A stretch of DNA of 64,000 bases, taken from Sphingobium yanoikuyae (GTDB lineage Bacteria > Pseudomonadota > Alphaproteobacteria > Sphingomonadales > Sphingomonadaceae). The position numbers were made by a program, and so were the translations under genes. Below, piece after piece: positions 1 to 9,601 of the stretch. Location: assembly GCF_013001025.1 (NCBI RefSeq), contig NZ_CP053022.1:124001-188000 (forward strand), in the 5' to 3' direction. Each line of letters starts with the position of its first letter. Within the stretch, counting starts at the first letter, position 1. The notes below the pieces were generated by a model. It saw only the letters and a program-made list of their open reading frames with translations, was not told the DNA's origin and searched no databases.

Positions 1-345
1 GCTCGGCCGTACCGGCGAGCGCGCGCATGGTTCGCCGCATGCTCGCCCCGCTCGACTGGCAGCGCATCAGCATTCTGGTCGAATATGGTCCGGGCACGGG
101 GCGTTTTACCTTCGAAGCGCTGGAGCGCATGCGGCGCGATGCCGTTCTTCTGGCGATTGAGACCGGCGAAAGATTCGTCAAAACTTTGCGGCAGCGCTGC
201 GACGATCGCCGGCTCATCGTCGTTCAAGGAACGGCGCAGGACGTCAATCGCCACCTTGCCGAGCATGGACTGGGCGAGGCCGACTGTATTTTAACGGGCT
301 TGCCCTTCTCGACGCTCGAGCCGGGCGACGCCGATGCGATCAAGC
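1..345 (+). pseudogene. 5' and 3' truncated SAM-dependent (phospholipid N-methyltransferase-like) methyltransferase
   Basis: The frame is already open at the window edge, reading into the first Met at base 27, so the gene begins before the window. The glycine-rich SAM-binding motif VEYGPGTGRFT and the later motif LTGLPFSTL match the PmtA/rRNA-dimethylase-like methyltransferases that methylate phosphatidylethanolamine or related substrates. Shortly after the residues GDADAI (about base 340) the frame enters sequence that is the antisense of a Tn3 transposase, so the C-terminal part is missing. The gene was probably cut by a transposon insertion followed by a deletion. The family is fairly clear; the substrate is not. 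Confidence 0.6.
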
Positions 346-2694
346 GATCGAACCCAGCTTGCGGTCGCCAATATCGCGCAGCCGGGGCGCGAAGCGGAAC
401 CCGAGTAGGTGGCAGAGTGCGAAAACATGATCGGTGGCGCCGCCGGTATCGGTATAGTGCTCATGCAACGGAAGGTTGCCGGCGCCCAGGACAAGCCCGT
501 CGAGCACGTAAGGCGCTTCACCTGCCGTCGCGGACATGATCCGTGATCCGAATGATGCGAAGTGATCGGAAAGGTGAGAATAGATTTTCACGCCAGGTTC
601 GGCGCCATATTTGGCATTGACGTCCGCCGCCCCTGAACGGCTCCGCCCCGACCGGAAGAACTGGCCATCGGATGACGAACTGGTGCCAGCGCCCCAATGC
701 CGCGCGAAGGGTAATTCGTGATGGGCTGAGATGATCATGGCCAGCGCGGCCTGATAGTTCTCGGGTGAAAGATACCAGTTGTGGGTCCATGCGAGTTGGG
801 CATAGCTGACGCCTTCGCTGGCATTGGCCATCCGCTCCAGCCCGAGGTTGGTGCCATCAGCCAGAATTGCGGCGAGTACCGTGCTGGGGTTGTCGTGCTC
901 CTTGCCTGAGCGCAGGTCACGGAATGCGTTCAAAAAACCAGTGCGTTCGGCGACTTCAAGCAGCAGCTCGGTGATGCGCACGCGGGGAAGCAGGGTATCG
1001 AGCTTGCGATCGAGGGCTTCAGCTTCCGGTGGGGTGACAGGCGGCATTTGCTGAAGCTTGAGCCGGTCTCGTTCGAGCGACACTCCCTCAAGCTTGTTTG
1101 TTTTCAACTGCTTGGCAAATCGGCGCAGCCGCCAGTCAAGATTTCGTGCCCGGTCAGCGAGGTAGGATGCAGCATTTGAATCGAACGGAAGCACATCCGC
1201 CACTTTGGCGGCGTCGCGCCGACCCAGCAAATAGGCATCGAAGCGCTGATAGTTGCGGGTTCCCTCGATCCATACATCACCGGCGCGCAAACGATCACGC
1301 AAGGTTGCCATGATCGCAATTTCATAACGTCGGCGGTCGATACGGCCGCTTTCGGTGATGAGACGCTTCCACTGCCGATTGGGGAATGGCAGTGGAACGC
1401 CATCGGGAAGGTCGCGCGACTTTCGTGTGTTCGCATCGCGAATGACATCGATGGCTTTGATCAGTGCCGTCCCTGTTCCAGACGCCTTGAAGGTGAAGGC
1501 GTCCAGAAATGCCGGGCTGAAACGCCGTAGCGTGGCGTAACGCTCGGTTGCCGTTACCAGTGCGTCCTCGCCGGCAAGATCAGCAAGGGCATCTACTTGG
1601 GCCTTTGCCGCAACAAGCCGGTGCCAGCCCACCGCTTCGTCAATCAATTCGAGCGGATCGCCGCCATTCTGGACAGCCTCATCAAGTGCTGTAATCGTGG
1701 CGCCAAACAGCCGCATGAGTTGCCCCACCGACTGAATACTATCTTGGTAGCGACGCTCGCGCCCACGCCGCGCGCGCGTGAACATGCCGCCGATAAGTCG
1801 GTCAAACATTTGGATCGCGGCATCGGCAAGTCTGGCCTCAAGGTCGATCACTGCGGCCGTCAACGTCGCCCGCCTGCGATTGACGCTGTAATCCGAAAGC
1901 AGGAATGCCGGTGCCACGCCGCCCTCGCGGACAAATTGGGCAAAGCGGAATTCCGGAATGGCGCCCCCAACTACCGGGTGGATACCTATGCCGCGAACAT
2001 AGCGCAGGCGCTCAAGCAAGCCATTGATATTGGCCGCAGTCGGGGCTTCTTCGAAATTACGCAACCACGCCAGCGGTGTCATGCCGAAATCCGGGTTGTT
2101 GATTACGAGTTCGTCTAGCCGTGTCAGTTCAGCAGAGCTGAGGCCTTCGACGATTGCGGCTGCGGCAGCTTTGCGTGCGCGTGCCCGGCCAGCAAGACCG
2201 GCGCGTTCCAGTGTGTCGCCTGACGGAAGAATGAACCGCTCACCCTTCAGGCCAACCATGAGGGCGCGAACAATCGGTTCACCTCTGTCTGTATACTCGG
2301 CGGCTTGCGCGGCAAGATTCAGGGCAAGTGCCAGGTCGCCGCGTCGAAACGGGCGTATGCCAAGATAACGCGCCACGAGATCGGCATGATCGGTACGGGT
2401 TTGCGCGCGCTGACCATATGCAGAGAAGGAGGAAGGATCGACGAATAACTGTGCCGCGAGGTACTGAAGAATGACGTCGGGAAGCCCGATCTCGGGTTGC
2501 AGACCAAAGCCGGGATGTCGCATCAAAGCGATTTGTGCAGCCAGACCGAGGCGATTTGCTGGACCATAGCGGCGCCCAACCAATTCAACATCTTCCGCAG
2601 AAAGGGTATAATGCCCAATGATCGCGGTTTCTTGGACAGGAGGATCGAACAGGCGCCGGCGCTCGTCTCCGGTCAGAAGTCGGCGTCGTGCCAT
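340..2694 (-). pseudogene. tnpA: Tn3-family transposase TnpA, C-terminally truncated
   Basis: About 784 residues of a Tn3-family DDE transposase, starting at MARRRLLTGDERRRLF with the N-terminal DUF4158-type region. The first catalytic Asp is in SSSSDGQFF and the second in YVLDGL, followed by the HVFALCHLLGFRFAPR block. Reading stops at a TGA about 20 residues after that block. The NKGEA segment that supplies the catalytic Glu in the other tnpA genes of this window is absent, so the protein should be catalytically dead. Full-length relatives here are about 980-1000 residues. The start at 2694 is preferred over an upstream Met because homology starts there. The cut coincides with the broken methyltransferase at about 340-345. 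Confidence 0.9.
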
Positions 2695-2785
2695 TTTGCT
2701 CTCCCGCTGAGGCGAATAACAAAATTGACACCAAAGCGGCTTGCACTGGAGGGAGGCCATTCGTTGCCGGTTGATCCCCGAGCAA

Positions 2786-4204
2786 TCACCCGGCGCAGCA
2801 AGACAGTTTGGCGACATCCTTATCAAACGTTTGGGCCGCCAGTTTGAGGCCTTCCACAGTGGTCAGGTAAGGAAATATCGTTGCACCCAATTCCAGGGTG
2901 GTCATGCCGTGTTTGATCGCCAGCACCAGTGTCTGGATCGAATCCGCGCCTTCGGGTGCCATGATCTGGCCGCCCAGCAAACGGTCGTTCGCCTTGTCGG
3001 CAATCAGTTTGATGAGACCCCGCGTATCGCGTGCTGCCAGTGCCCTTGGCACAGCATCGAGCGGGAGCAGCGAAACCTTGATGTCCAGGCCTTGCGCCCG
3101 TGCTGTCGTTTCAGTGAGGCCGGCGCTGGCGACTTGCGGGTCGGTGAAGACGACGGATGGCATGGAGGAATTGTCGTAGCGGTATTGGTTGCCCGTCACC
3201 GCGTTGCGCGCGGCCAGTTTTGCGCCATAGGCGGCCATGTAGACGAACTGGTCCCGTCCCGTTACATCGCCCGCCGCGTAAATGCCTGGAACCGACGTTT
3301 CGAGGTGGTCATCGACGACGATTCCACCATTACGGGCAAGCACTATGCCGCGCTCCTCCAGCCCAAGCCCGTCGCTATTGGGTCGGCGTCCGGTGGCGAT
3401 GAGCACCTGTTCCGCCGCGACGGTGTCACAATGCCCCTCGCAGGTCAATTCGACCCCGCTCTGTGTTTGGGCGATACGCTGATAGCCGACACCTGCGCAA
3501 ACCCGCACGCCCTCGGCTTCCAAATAGTTTTTCAGCGCGGCACTCACTTCCGGGTCCATTTCGGGGAGCAGGCGGCTTCGGCAGCAGATGGTGACATCAA
3601 CGCCCAGACGCGAAAACATCTGTCCCAGTTCTACCCCGATCACCCCGCCACCGATCACCAGCAGCGATTTGGGCAAGCGATCCAGCGCCAGCGCCGATGT
3701 GCTGGTTAGGTAGGGCACGCTGTCCATCCCCGGAATCGGCGGCACGGCGGCGTGCGCACCCATCGCCAATATGACCTTGCCGACCTTCATGGGCGCATCG
3801 CCGACAATCAGCGCACCATCGGCAAAGCGTGCCTTGCCCTCGATATAGCTCACACCGTCATAGGCGGGCAGCAGATCGACATATTTTTTTTGGCGCAGCG
3901 TCGTGACAAGATCGTCCTTCGACGCCGCCAATACGGACCAGTCATCCATCTGGACAGCGCCCCCAAGGCCGGGAAAGCGCGCGGCGGCAAGCCCACCATG
4001 CACCGCTTCGGCGGCGCGGATCAGCGTCTTGGAAGGAACGCAGCCAACATTGACACAGGTGCCGCCAATCGTGCCGTGACCGACGAGCGCCACTTTCGCG
4101 CCCAGATCGGCAGCGGCGATCGCGGCGGAGTACCCGGCAGAACCCGCGCCGATGACGGCCACGTCAAATCCTTCCTGCCCGGGGCGGTTGCAACAGTCGT
4201 TCAT
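2786..4204 (-). CDS. merA: Mercuric reductase MerA (short form)
   Basis: A 472-residue NADPH- and FAD-dependent cytoplasmic oxidoreductase that reduces Hg(II) to volatile Hg(0). The FAD-binding GAGSAG lies near residues 19-24, the redox-active disulfide GGTCVNVGCVPSK has Cys50 and Cys55, and the C-terminus ends in the vicinal pair SCCAG that receives Hg(II) in the MerA family. It lacks the N-terminal MerP-like metal-binding domain found in Tn21/Tn501 MerA. It is the last gene of merT-merP-merA, 37 bases after merP, and should be induced from the MerR promoter at about 5030. No merB, merC or merF is present, so resistance is expected for inorganic mercury only. Confidence 0.97.
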   Translation of the reverse strand: MNDCCNRPGQEGFDVAVIGAGSAGYSAAIAAADLGAKVALVGHGTIGGTCVNVGCVPSKTLIRAAEAVHGGLAAARFPGLGGAVQMDDWSVLAASKDDLVTTLRQKKYVDLLPAYDGVSYIEGKARFADGALIVGDAPMKVGKVILAMGAHAAVPPIPGMDSVPYLTSTSALALDRLPKSLLVIGGGVIGVELGQMFSRLGVDVTICCRSRLLPEMDPEVSAALKNYLEAEGVRVCAGVGYQRIAQTQSGVELTCEGHCDTVAAEQVLIATGRRPNSDGLGLEERGIVLARNGGIVVDDHLETSVPGIYAAGDVTGRDQFVYMAAYGAKLAARNAVTGNQYRYDNSSMPSVVFTDPQVASAGLTETTARAQGLDIKVSLLPLDAVPRALAARDTRGLIKLIADKANDRLLGGQIMAPEGADSIQTLVLAIKHGMTTLELGATIFPYLTTVEGLKLAAQTFDKDVAKLSCCAG

Positions 4205-4241
4205 TGCTTATCGCTTTCTTGAGGCGCTGGCGGCGCCCCGC

Positions 4242-4571
4242 TCAGTTTTGAATAGCGCGCGCCGGATAACCCGCGTTGGTTGATGCAGCGGCAATCGCAG
4301 CAGCATTGGTGCGGCGCGGGTTATAGGTTGCGCGCGCGGTCTTGGCTGCGAAATCGACCGTGACCGCCGTTACCCCGGCGACGCCTTCCATCGCCTTCTT
4401 CACGGTGATCGGGCAGGTGGCGCAGGTCATGTTCTCTATGGCAAAGGTGGTTTGCTTCTGAGCGGTTGCGGTAGCCGCGGGGCGATCTTGCGCCGTGCCA
4501 CTAACTGCATAGGCGACCCCGCCGCCAGCCATAGCCAGCACGGCCATAGCGATACATACTGTCTTTTTCAT
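4242..4571 (-). CDS. merP: Periplasmic mercury-binding protein MerP
   Basis: A 109-residue protein with a cleavable signal peptide (hydrophobic stretch about residues 6-22, ending AYA) and a heavy-metal-associated domain. The Hg-binding motif is NMTCATC, Cys50 and Cys53. MerP captures Hg(II) in the periplasm and hands it to MerT for import to MerA. It lies 12 bases after merT in the same operon. The motif has Asn where many family members have Gly (GMTC), which should not affect thiol binding. Confidence 0.95.
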   Translation of the reverse strand: MKKTVCIAMAVLAMAGGGVAYAVSGTAQDRPAATATAQKQTTFAIENMTCATCPITVKKAMEGVAGVTAVTVDFAAKTARATYNPRRTNAAAIAAASTNAGYPARAIQN

Positions 4572-4583
4572 GGGTATTTCCTT

Positions 4584-4979
4584 TCAATAGAACCAGGGTG
4601 CCCACCAGTCGATGGTGAGCGCCAGGATGGCGACGGCAAGGCCCAGCCACAGCACCGCCTTGGTGGTCCAAGCCGATTGTGGACGAGCGCAGTAGGAACC
4701 GTCTTCACAGGGCGGTTTCGGCTTGAAATAGACATGCCAGAAGCCGTAGCCGAGCAGCGCGAGCGTTACGCCTGCGACATAGGGCTTGTAAGGTTCGAGC
4801 GCCGTCAGGTTGGCGATCCACGCGCCGGAAATTCCGAGCATAACCAACAGTAGCGGGACGACGCAGCAAGCCGAGGCGAGCCCCGCGCCGATCAATGCGC
4901 CCGCCGCAACCCAGTTTGCCTGCTTCGGCTCGTGGTTTTCGGTGAGGGCTGGCTGTCCCGCTTCCGGCGTTGAGACCAT
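4584..4979 (-). CDS. merT: Mercuric ion transporter MerT
   Basis: A 131-residue inner-membrane protein with three predicted transmembrane helices. The first helix carries the vicinal cysteines SACCVVP that take Hg(II) from MerP, and a cytoplasmic loop carries a second Cys pair (PPCEDGSYC). The start MVSTPEAG at 4979 is chosen over in-frame upstream Mets because those would lie beyond the transcription start of the promoter at 5014-5044. It is the first gene of the mer structural operon. Confidence 0.93.
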   Translation of the reverse strand: MVSTPEAGQPALTENHEPKQANWVAAGALIGAGLASACCVVPLLLVMLGISGAWIANLTALEPYKPYVAGVTLALLGYGFWHVYFKPKPPCEDGSYCARPQSAWTTKAVLWLGLAVAILALTIDWWAPWFY

Positions 4980-5013
4980 GGCTTGAATCCCTTGTTCCAA
5001 CTGAGTGATTCGC

Positions 5014-5044
5014 AGTGTAGGCTCTGTAGCCACTACAGACTCAA
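5014..5044 (-). promoter_or_regulatory. MerR-type mer promoter/operator
   Basis: On the minus strand the sequence reads TTGAGT, a 19-base spacer, then TACACT. The overlong 19-bp spacing is the hallmark of MerR-regulated promoters. The spacer contains the perfect dyad CTGTAG-CCA-CTACAG at 5024-5038 (plus-strand reading), where a MerR dimer would bind and untwist the promoter when Hg(II) is bound. It reads into merT; merR starts at 5056 on the other strand, so the site can also autoregulate merR. Confidence 0.9.
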
Positions 5045-5055
5045 GAGGTATTTTC

Positions 5056-5478
5056 ATGGAGCAACAGGTCGGCATCTTGCGTGCCCAGCTTGCCCGGAAA
5101 ACAGGCTGCAATCTCGAAACCATCCGCTATTACGAGAAGGTGGGATTGCTGCCGGGGCCGCCTCGCAGTTCCAACGGCTACCGCGTCTATTCGCCGGAAC
5201 TGGTGCAAAGGTTGCAGTTCATCCTGCGCGCGCGCGACCTTGGCTATGCAATGGATGAGATACGGTCATTGTTGTCGCTCACCGATACCGGTGCACAAAC
5301 CTGCGCGGAGGTTATGGCGAGAACCGAACTCCACCTTGAAGATGTCCGCCGCCGCATTGCAGATTTGCAGAAGATAGAGGTGACGCTGGCGACCACGTTA
5401 GCCAGATGCACTGGAGATGACGTTGCCGAATGTCCCATCCTGGAAGCACTCCAGTTTTTACCCCATCAAGGCAATTGA
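5056..5478 (+). CDS. merR: Mercury-responsive transcriptional regulator MerR
   Basis: A 140-residue MerR-family regulator, divergent from merTPA. The N-terminal winged helix includes NLETIRYYEKVGLL and the wing residues NGYRVYS. It has the three cysteines expected for a trigonal Hg(II) site: one in QTCAEV and two in ARCTGDDVAECP. The C-terminal pair is separated by seven residues rather than the eight of Tn501 MerR as I recall it. The start at 5056 (MEQQVG) is preferred because earlier Mets fall inside the promoter; a GAGG lies about 9 bases before it. Confidence 0.93.
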   Translation: MEQQVGILRAQLARKTGCNLETIRYYEKVGLLPGPPRSSNGYRVYSPELVQRLQFILRARDLGYAMDEIRSLLSLTDTGAQTCAEVMARTELHLEDVRRRIADLQKIEVTLATTLARCTGDDVAECPILEALQFLPHQGN

Positions 5479-5515
5479 CGCCATCTTTGAGGGATTTGAT
5501 TTTGTGATGTCAGCT

Positions 5516-5564
5516 TGGAGTATAGCCTAACCGGACGTCAGGATGCAGCGGCGGTTTCTGTCAG
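5516..5564 (+). promoter_or_regulatory. Part of the res site upstream of tnpR
   Basis: This block begins TGGAGTATAGCC, includes GGACGTCAGG and ends GCGGTTTCTGTCAG. It recurs almost identically, in the opposite orientation, at 41,105-41,153 upstream of the second closely related tnpR. Conservation at the same distance from both resolvase genes supports it as resolvase-binding and promoter DNA. Confidence 0.7.
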
Positions 5565-5645
5565 GATAGGGTTATGGCAAGCATTTATTGACGCATGTTC
5601 CGCCGTGTCATAGAATTCAACCTGACATTTTGACCGGAGGCGGCG

Positions 5646-6206
5646 ATGAAAGGCCAGAGGATCGGTTACGTCCGGGTGAGCACATTCGATCAGAATGTCG
5701 ATCGCCAGTTGGACGGGCAGTCGCTCGACCGGATTTTCACCGACAAGGCATCGGGCAAGGACATCAACCGCCCCGAACTCGATGCCATGCTCGCCTTCGC
5801 CCGCGAGGGTGACACCGTCGTGGTCCACAGCATGGATCGATTGGCGCGTAATCTCGACGATCTGCGCAAACTGGTTCAGTCCCTCACCAAAAGAGGCGTC
5901 CGGATCGAGTTCGTGAAGGAAAGCCTGGCCTTCTCGGGCGAGGATTCTCCGATGGCCAACCTGATGCTCTCGGTCATGGGTGCGTTCGCCGAATTCGAGC
6001 GCGCCCTGATCCGGGAGCGGCAGCGCGAAGGCATTGCGGTCGCCAGACAACGCGGTGCTTATCGCGGGCGGAAACGTTCCCTCTCCGACGAAATGGTCGC
6101 CGAGCTGCACCGCCGTGTTGATGACGGCGAGCGCAAGGCCGTCATCGCCCGTGACCTGGGGATCAGTCGCGAAACCCTCTACCAGTATCTCCGCGCTGCC
6201 ACCTGA
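5646..6206 (+). CDS. tnpR: Tn3-family serine resolvase TnpR
   Basis: A 186-residue small serine recombinase that resolves transposon cointegrates at res. The catalytic Ser12 is in GYVRVS, the arginine-containing HSMDRLARNL and the long E helix (FAEFERALIRERQREG) are present, and a C-terminal helix-turn-helix includes IARDLGISRETLYQYL. About 19 residues differ from the resolvase at 40,460-41,020, so the two come from closely related transposons. A good Shine-Dalgarno, GGAGGC, precedes the ATG. Confidence 0.95.
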   Translation: MKGQRIGYVRVSTFDQNVDRQLDGQSLDRIFTDKASGKDINRPELDAMLAFAREGDTVVVHSMDRLARNLDDLRKLVQSLTKRGVRIEFVKESLAFSGEDSPMANLMLSVMGAFAEFERALIRERQREGIAVARQRGAYRGRKRSLSDEMVAELHRRVDDGERKAVIARDLGISRETLYQYLRAAT

Positions 6207-6290
6207 GCCGGTTTCACCCAGCCTCGCTCACCCTTAGGCTTGTCTGATTGATACGACCAATGTCACGTCTCTTGAATTGCTTGAATCATA

Positions 6291-7370
6291 TCAATGAGGA
6301 TTGGAGGTCTCCTTCGTCAAACGAATGGCAAGAGCGCGACCGATTGCCGCTGCGGCGACTGGCTGGACGGCGCTTGGCGGAAATGGTGCAACCGAACTAG
6401 CATTGATCTCGCAAAGCGCATAGGAGCCATCGCTGATGGCTTCACCAAGGCGAAATAGGAAGTCGGCGTCCCAAAGAAGCGGAAGATCGTGGTCGGCGAT
6501 CGACAGCAACCTTTGCATCTCTGGAATCCAGCGATCCTCCATCGCTTTCCGTAAGGCTGCGAAGCGCGTCACCTCCGGTCCGAACATGGCGCGGCCCATC
6601 GGCTGTGGGGTTGACGACGTTGTATCAATGGCCGTTGGCGTCATCAGCGCAGTGATCAGGTTGTGCCCAAAGCCAACCACTCGGTGCCCGCACACGTAGC
6701 AGCGGACCATGCCCTCGGACGACTGCGGCTGATAAGCCTGATCGATCAGCACGCCGCCGTCGTTTAGAAACGGCACCCACCTTTCCAAGCACTCGGCTAG
6801 GCTGATGCGCTCCGATTTGCTTCCTTGGCGGGCCTCTTGAACTTTCACCGACGTTTTCAAAGCCGGAGCGTTTCCCGCTTCGTCTAGTTGGACACGCCAT
6901 ACATTCCTGCCGCCGTTGCCGTAGTTCGGCTTCAGCACGCGCGGGCCTGCGGCAAGATGTTCGGGGAAACGAGCGCGAAGGCCTTCAGCGTCCACGTATC
7001 GATTGACATCGCTGCCCCATTCCATGGATCGCGTTGTGTAGAGCACTTCCTTGACGCCGATTTTGGCGATCACGTCAGGATGCGCGCTGACGACAACGCC
7101 GCACCCCGCGACTTCGCGCAGCATTGGATCGAGCTGCGAGCGGTCGCCTGAAATGTCCAACGGATTCACCCAGACCAGCACTGCGTCGCACGACAGCAGC
7201 TCGTCCCGAATCTCGCGAACCGCCTCGTCCCTGTACAGTACAGGCCTTGCGGTCGCCCCGAGCGCCCGCAAGGCCTGCATTATCGGCCACTGCCGGGCTT
7301 CATGAAAGCGATGCGTCCACTCGGCTGCTTGCCCACGCCAAAGAAGAGCGATGTTCGGGCCGGATGTCAT
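6291..7370 (-). CDS. ATP-grasp-like protein (Cj0069-like family), last gene of the chromate operon
   Basis: A 359-residue soluble protein without a signal peptide. The C-terminal segment CEINASSVAPFPPSA, the central KPNYGNGGRNVW and the acidic residues WDADFLFR are typical of ATP-grasp-like folds, where Lys, Asn and Glu bind ATP and Mg. I recognise it as resembling proteins annotated as Cj0069 family, whose reaction I do not know. It lies 88 bases after the superoxide dismutase gene and reads in the same direction, so it is probably the fourth gene of chrB-chrA-sod. The start at 7370 (MTSGPN) is where the conserved sequence begins. Its role in chromate or oxidative stress is inferred only from position. 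Confidence 0.7.
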   Translation of the reverse strand: MTSGPNIALLWRGQAAEWTHRFHEARQWPIMQALRALGATARPVLYRDEAVREIRDELLSCDAVLVWVNPLDISGDRSQLDPMLREVAGCGVVVSAHPDVIAKIGVKEVLYTTRSMEWGSDVNRYVDAEGLRARFPEHLAAGPRVLKPNYGNGGRNVWRVQLDEAGNAPALKTSVKVQEARQGSKSERISLAECLERWVPFLNDGGVLIDQAYQPQSSEGMVRCYVCGHRVVGFGHNLITALMTPTAIDTTSSTPQPMGRAMFGPEVTRFAALRKAMEDRWIPEMQRLLSIADHDLPLLWDADFLFRLGEAISDGSYALCEINASSVAPFPPSAVQPVAAAAIGRALAIRLTKETSNPH

Positions 7371-7458
7371 TGTTGCATCTCCCCATCGGACCTGTCCCCT
7401 TTGTGGTCGCGAACTCAGGTGTCGCGCAGCAGTGGGTGTTAAGCCACGGCGGTCGGGT

Positions 7459-8190
7459 TCAGCCGCCGCCGCGCAAAGCCGCGGCATAGCGCCGGTCGAC
7501 CACTTCCCAGTCGATGTTGCGGAAGAAGGCGTCGACATATTTGGCGGCGGCGGTGCCGTAATCCATGTGGAAACTGTGCTCGTACATATCGAGCGCGAGC
7601 AGCGGCACGCCGGCAATCGCACCGTGCATATGATCCCACGCCCAATGGTTGTGCAGCGAGCGCGTGTGGAGATTGTAGACGAGCACGCACCAGCCCGATC
7701 CGCCGGCAAGGCTCATCCCGGTACGGCGGAAGTCGGCTTCCCAGCGGTCGAACGAGCCGAACGCCGCGCCCAGCGCGTCGCGGATGGAACCGGCTGCCTG
7801 GCCGTTGCCGCCGAGCCCGTCGAAATAGACCTCATGGAGCACGACCGAGCCGGTGCGGTGCAGCTCCTCGCGCTTCAATCCGCCATAGACCACCGGCGGC
7901 AGGTCCGTGTCAGCGAGCGCGGCGGCAAGTCGTGTCTCGATCATATTCAGGGCCTTGACCGAGCCCGCATAATTGTTCTCGTGGTGCGATGTGATCAGCC
8001 TTTCGGAGAGGCCGTGAAGCCTGGCGGGATTGAACCTGAGCGGCTTGACCTGATGATTTCCGGCAAAGGCGGGGACAGCCGCCGGCGCTGCGGCCGGCGT
8101 CTGCGCAGAGGCTTCGTTGATAGTCATGGCGGCGGCTCCGATGCCAAGAGTTGCGATTGCACTGCGTCGGGAAAGATGGTCGATCGTCAC
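7459..8190 (-). CDS. sod: Exported Fe/Mn superoxide dismutase with Tat-like signal
   Basis: A 243-residue iron/manganese superoxide dismutase, converting superoxide to peroxide and oxygen. The metal ligands are recognisable: His in SHHENNY, His in [10 protein letters not shown], and Asp plus His in [13 protein letters not shown]. The N-terminus [15 protein letters not shown] looks like a twin-arginine signal, so the enzyme probably folds in the cytoplasm and acts in the periplasm. The start is a GTG with AAGGAG about 7 bases upstream, 11 bases after chrA. Its place in the chromate operon fits the oxygen radicals formed during chromate reduction (inference). Confidence 0.9.
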   Translation of the reverse strand: MTIDHLSRRSAIATLGIGAAAMTINEASAQTPAAAPAAVPAFAGNHQVKPLRFNPARLHGLSERLITSHHENNYAGSVKALNMIETRLAAALADTDLPPVVYGGLKREELHRTGSVVLHEVYFDGLGGNGQAAGSIRDALGAAFGSFDRWEADFRRTGMSLAGGSGWCVLVYNLHTRSLHNHWAWDHMHGAIAGVPLLALDMYEHSFHMDYGTAAAKYVDAFFRNIDWEVVDRRYAAALRGGG

Positions 8191-8201
8191 GCGTCACTCC
8201 T

Positions 8202-9599
8202 TCAGATGATCATTACATATGCGGCCCCGAGGACCGAGCAGACGCCGAGCACCGGCAGCATGCCGGCCTTGAACCGGAACATGGCGAGTATCGCACCCAC
8301 CGCGAGCGCCAGCGCCGGCCAGTTGACGGACGTTAGGACTGGGAGATCGATGGTGCCGGCTGCGAACGGCACTTCGCGGACTTGCTCGAACAGAGTGTGG
8401 ATACCAAACCAGACCGCCAGATTGAGGATCACGCCGACCACTGCGGCGGTGATCGCCGAAAGCGCGGCCGACAATGCGCGGTTGCCGCGCAGCCGCTCGA
8501 TGAATGGCGCGCCGGCGAAGATCCACAGGAAGCATGGCAGGAAGGTAACCCAGGTGGTGAGGATTGCGCCGAAGGTCGCGGCGACGAGCGGCGGCAGCCC
8601 GGTCGCTTCGCGGAAGGCCGCGAGGAAGCCGACGAACTGCGTCACCATGATCAGCGGCCCGGGCGTGGTCTCGGCCATGCCGAGCCCGTCGAGCATCTCG
8701 CCGGGCTGGAGCCAGCCATAGGTCTCGACTGCCTCCTGCGCGACATAGGCGAGCACCGCATAGGCGCCGCCGAAGGTCACCACCGCCATCTGGCTGAAGA
8801 AGGTGGCGATGCGGCTGAACACGTCGTCGGGGCCGAACGCGAACAGCAGCGCTGCGACCGGCCCGAGCCAGAGCAGCAGCAGGACGCCGGAGATGCGCAG
8901 CGACCAAGAGAGGTTCGGCCGGGCATGGTCGGGAAGGCCCTCGCCAAGAGCGGTGTCGCGGTCGTGGATTATCTCAGCGCCGGCGGGACCATGTCCGCCG
9001 CCGCCCTTGAATGCGGCGTAACCAGCGCGGCCACTGAAGAAGCCGATCAGCGCGGCGGCAAGCACGATCAGCGGGAAGGGCACGTCGAGCACGAAGATCG
9101 CGACGAACGCCAGCGCGGCAAAACCGCGCATGACGTTGTTCTTCAAGGCACGCGAACCCACCCGGACCACCGCCTGTAGCACCACCGCCAGCACGGCGGC
9201 CTTCAATCCGAAGAACAATCCCTCGACCAGCGGCACTTCGCCGAGCAGCACATAGACATAGCTGAGCCCTAAAATCGCGAGGAAGCCGGGCAGCACGAAT
9301 AGCGCGCCCGCGACCAGGCCGCCCTTGGTCTTATGGAGCAACCAGCCAATATAGACAGCTAGCTGTTGCGCTTCAGGGCCGGGCAGCAGCATGCAATAGT
9401 TGAGCGCGTGGAGGAACCGCTCCTCGCCGATCCAGCGCTTCTCCTCGACCAGGATGCGATGCATCACCGCTATCTGGCCCGCCGGTCCGCCGAAGCTGAG
9501 CAGCGCGACCCTGATCCAGACGCGCACCGCCTCGCCAAAGCTGATGCCGTGCTCGTGCAGCGTCTCGACTGCGATTTCAGCGCGTGCGCTGGCCTCCAT
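8202..9599 (-). CDS. chrA: Chromate transporter ChrA (long, two-domain CHR family)
   Basis: A 465-residue inner-membrane CHR-family transporter that expels chromate. It has two homologous halves, each with the family motifs: SFGGPAG and LPGPEAQQLA in the first, TFGGAYA and TPGPLIMVTQF in the second. Many hydrophobic segments are visible. An internal hydrophilic linker carries HGPAGAEIIHDRD. It follows chrB with only a two-base gap between stop and start codon regions, consistent with one operon. Confidence 0.95.
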   Translation of the reverse strand: MEASARAEIAVETLHEHGISFGEAVRVWIRVALLSFGGPAGQIAVMHRILVEEKRWIGEERFLHALNYCMLLPGPEAQQLAVYIGWLLHKTKGGLVAGALFVLPGFLAILGLSYVYVLLGEVPLVEGLFFGLKAAVLAVVLQAVVRVGSRALKNNVMRGFAALAFVAIFVLDVPFPLIVLAAALIGFFSGRAGYAAFKGGGGHGPAGAEIIHDRDTALGEGLPDHARPNLSWSLRISGVLLLLWLGPVAALLFAFGPDDVFSRIATFFSQMAVVTFGGAYAVLAYVAQEAVETYGWLQPGEMLDGLGMAETTPGPLIMVTQFVGFLAAFREATGLPPLVAATFGAILTTWVTFLPCFLWIFAGAPFIERLRGNRALSAALSAITAAVVGVILNLAVWFGIHTLFEQVREVPFAAGTIDLPVLTSVNWPALALAVGAILAMFRFKAGMLPVLGVCSVLGAAYVMII

Positions 9600-9601
9600 C
9601 T

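Noticed and set aside
2741..3709. Plus-strand frame of about 322 codons
   Set aside because: Antisense shadow of merA.
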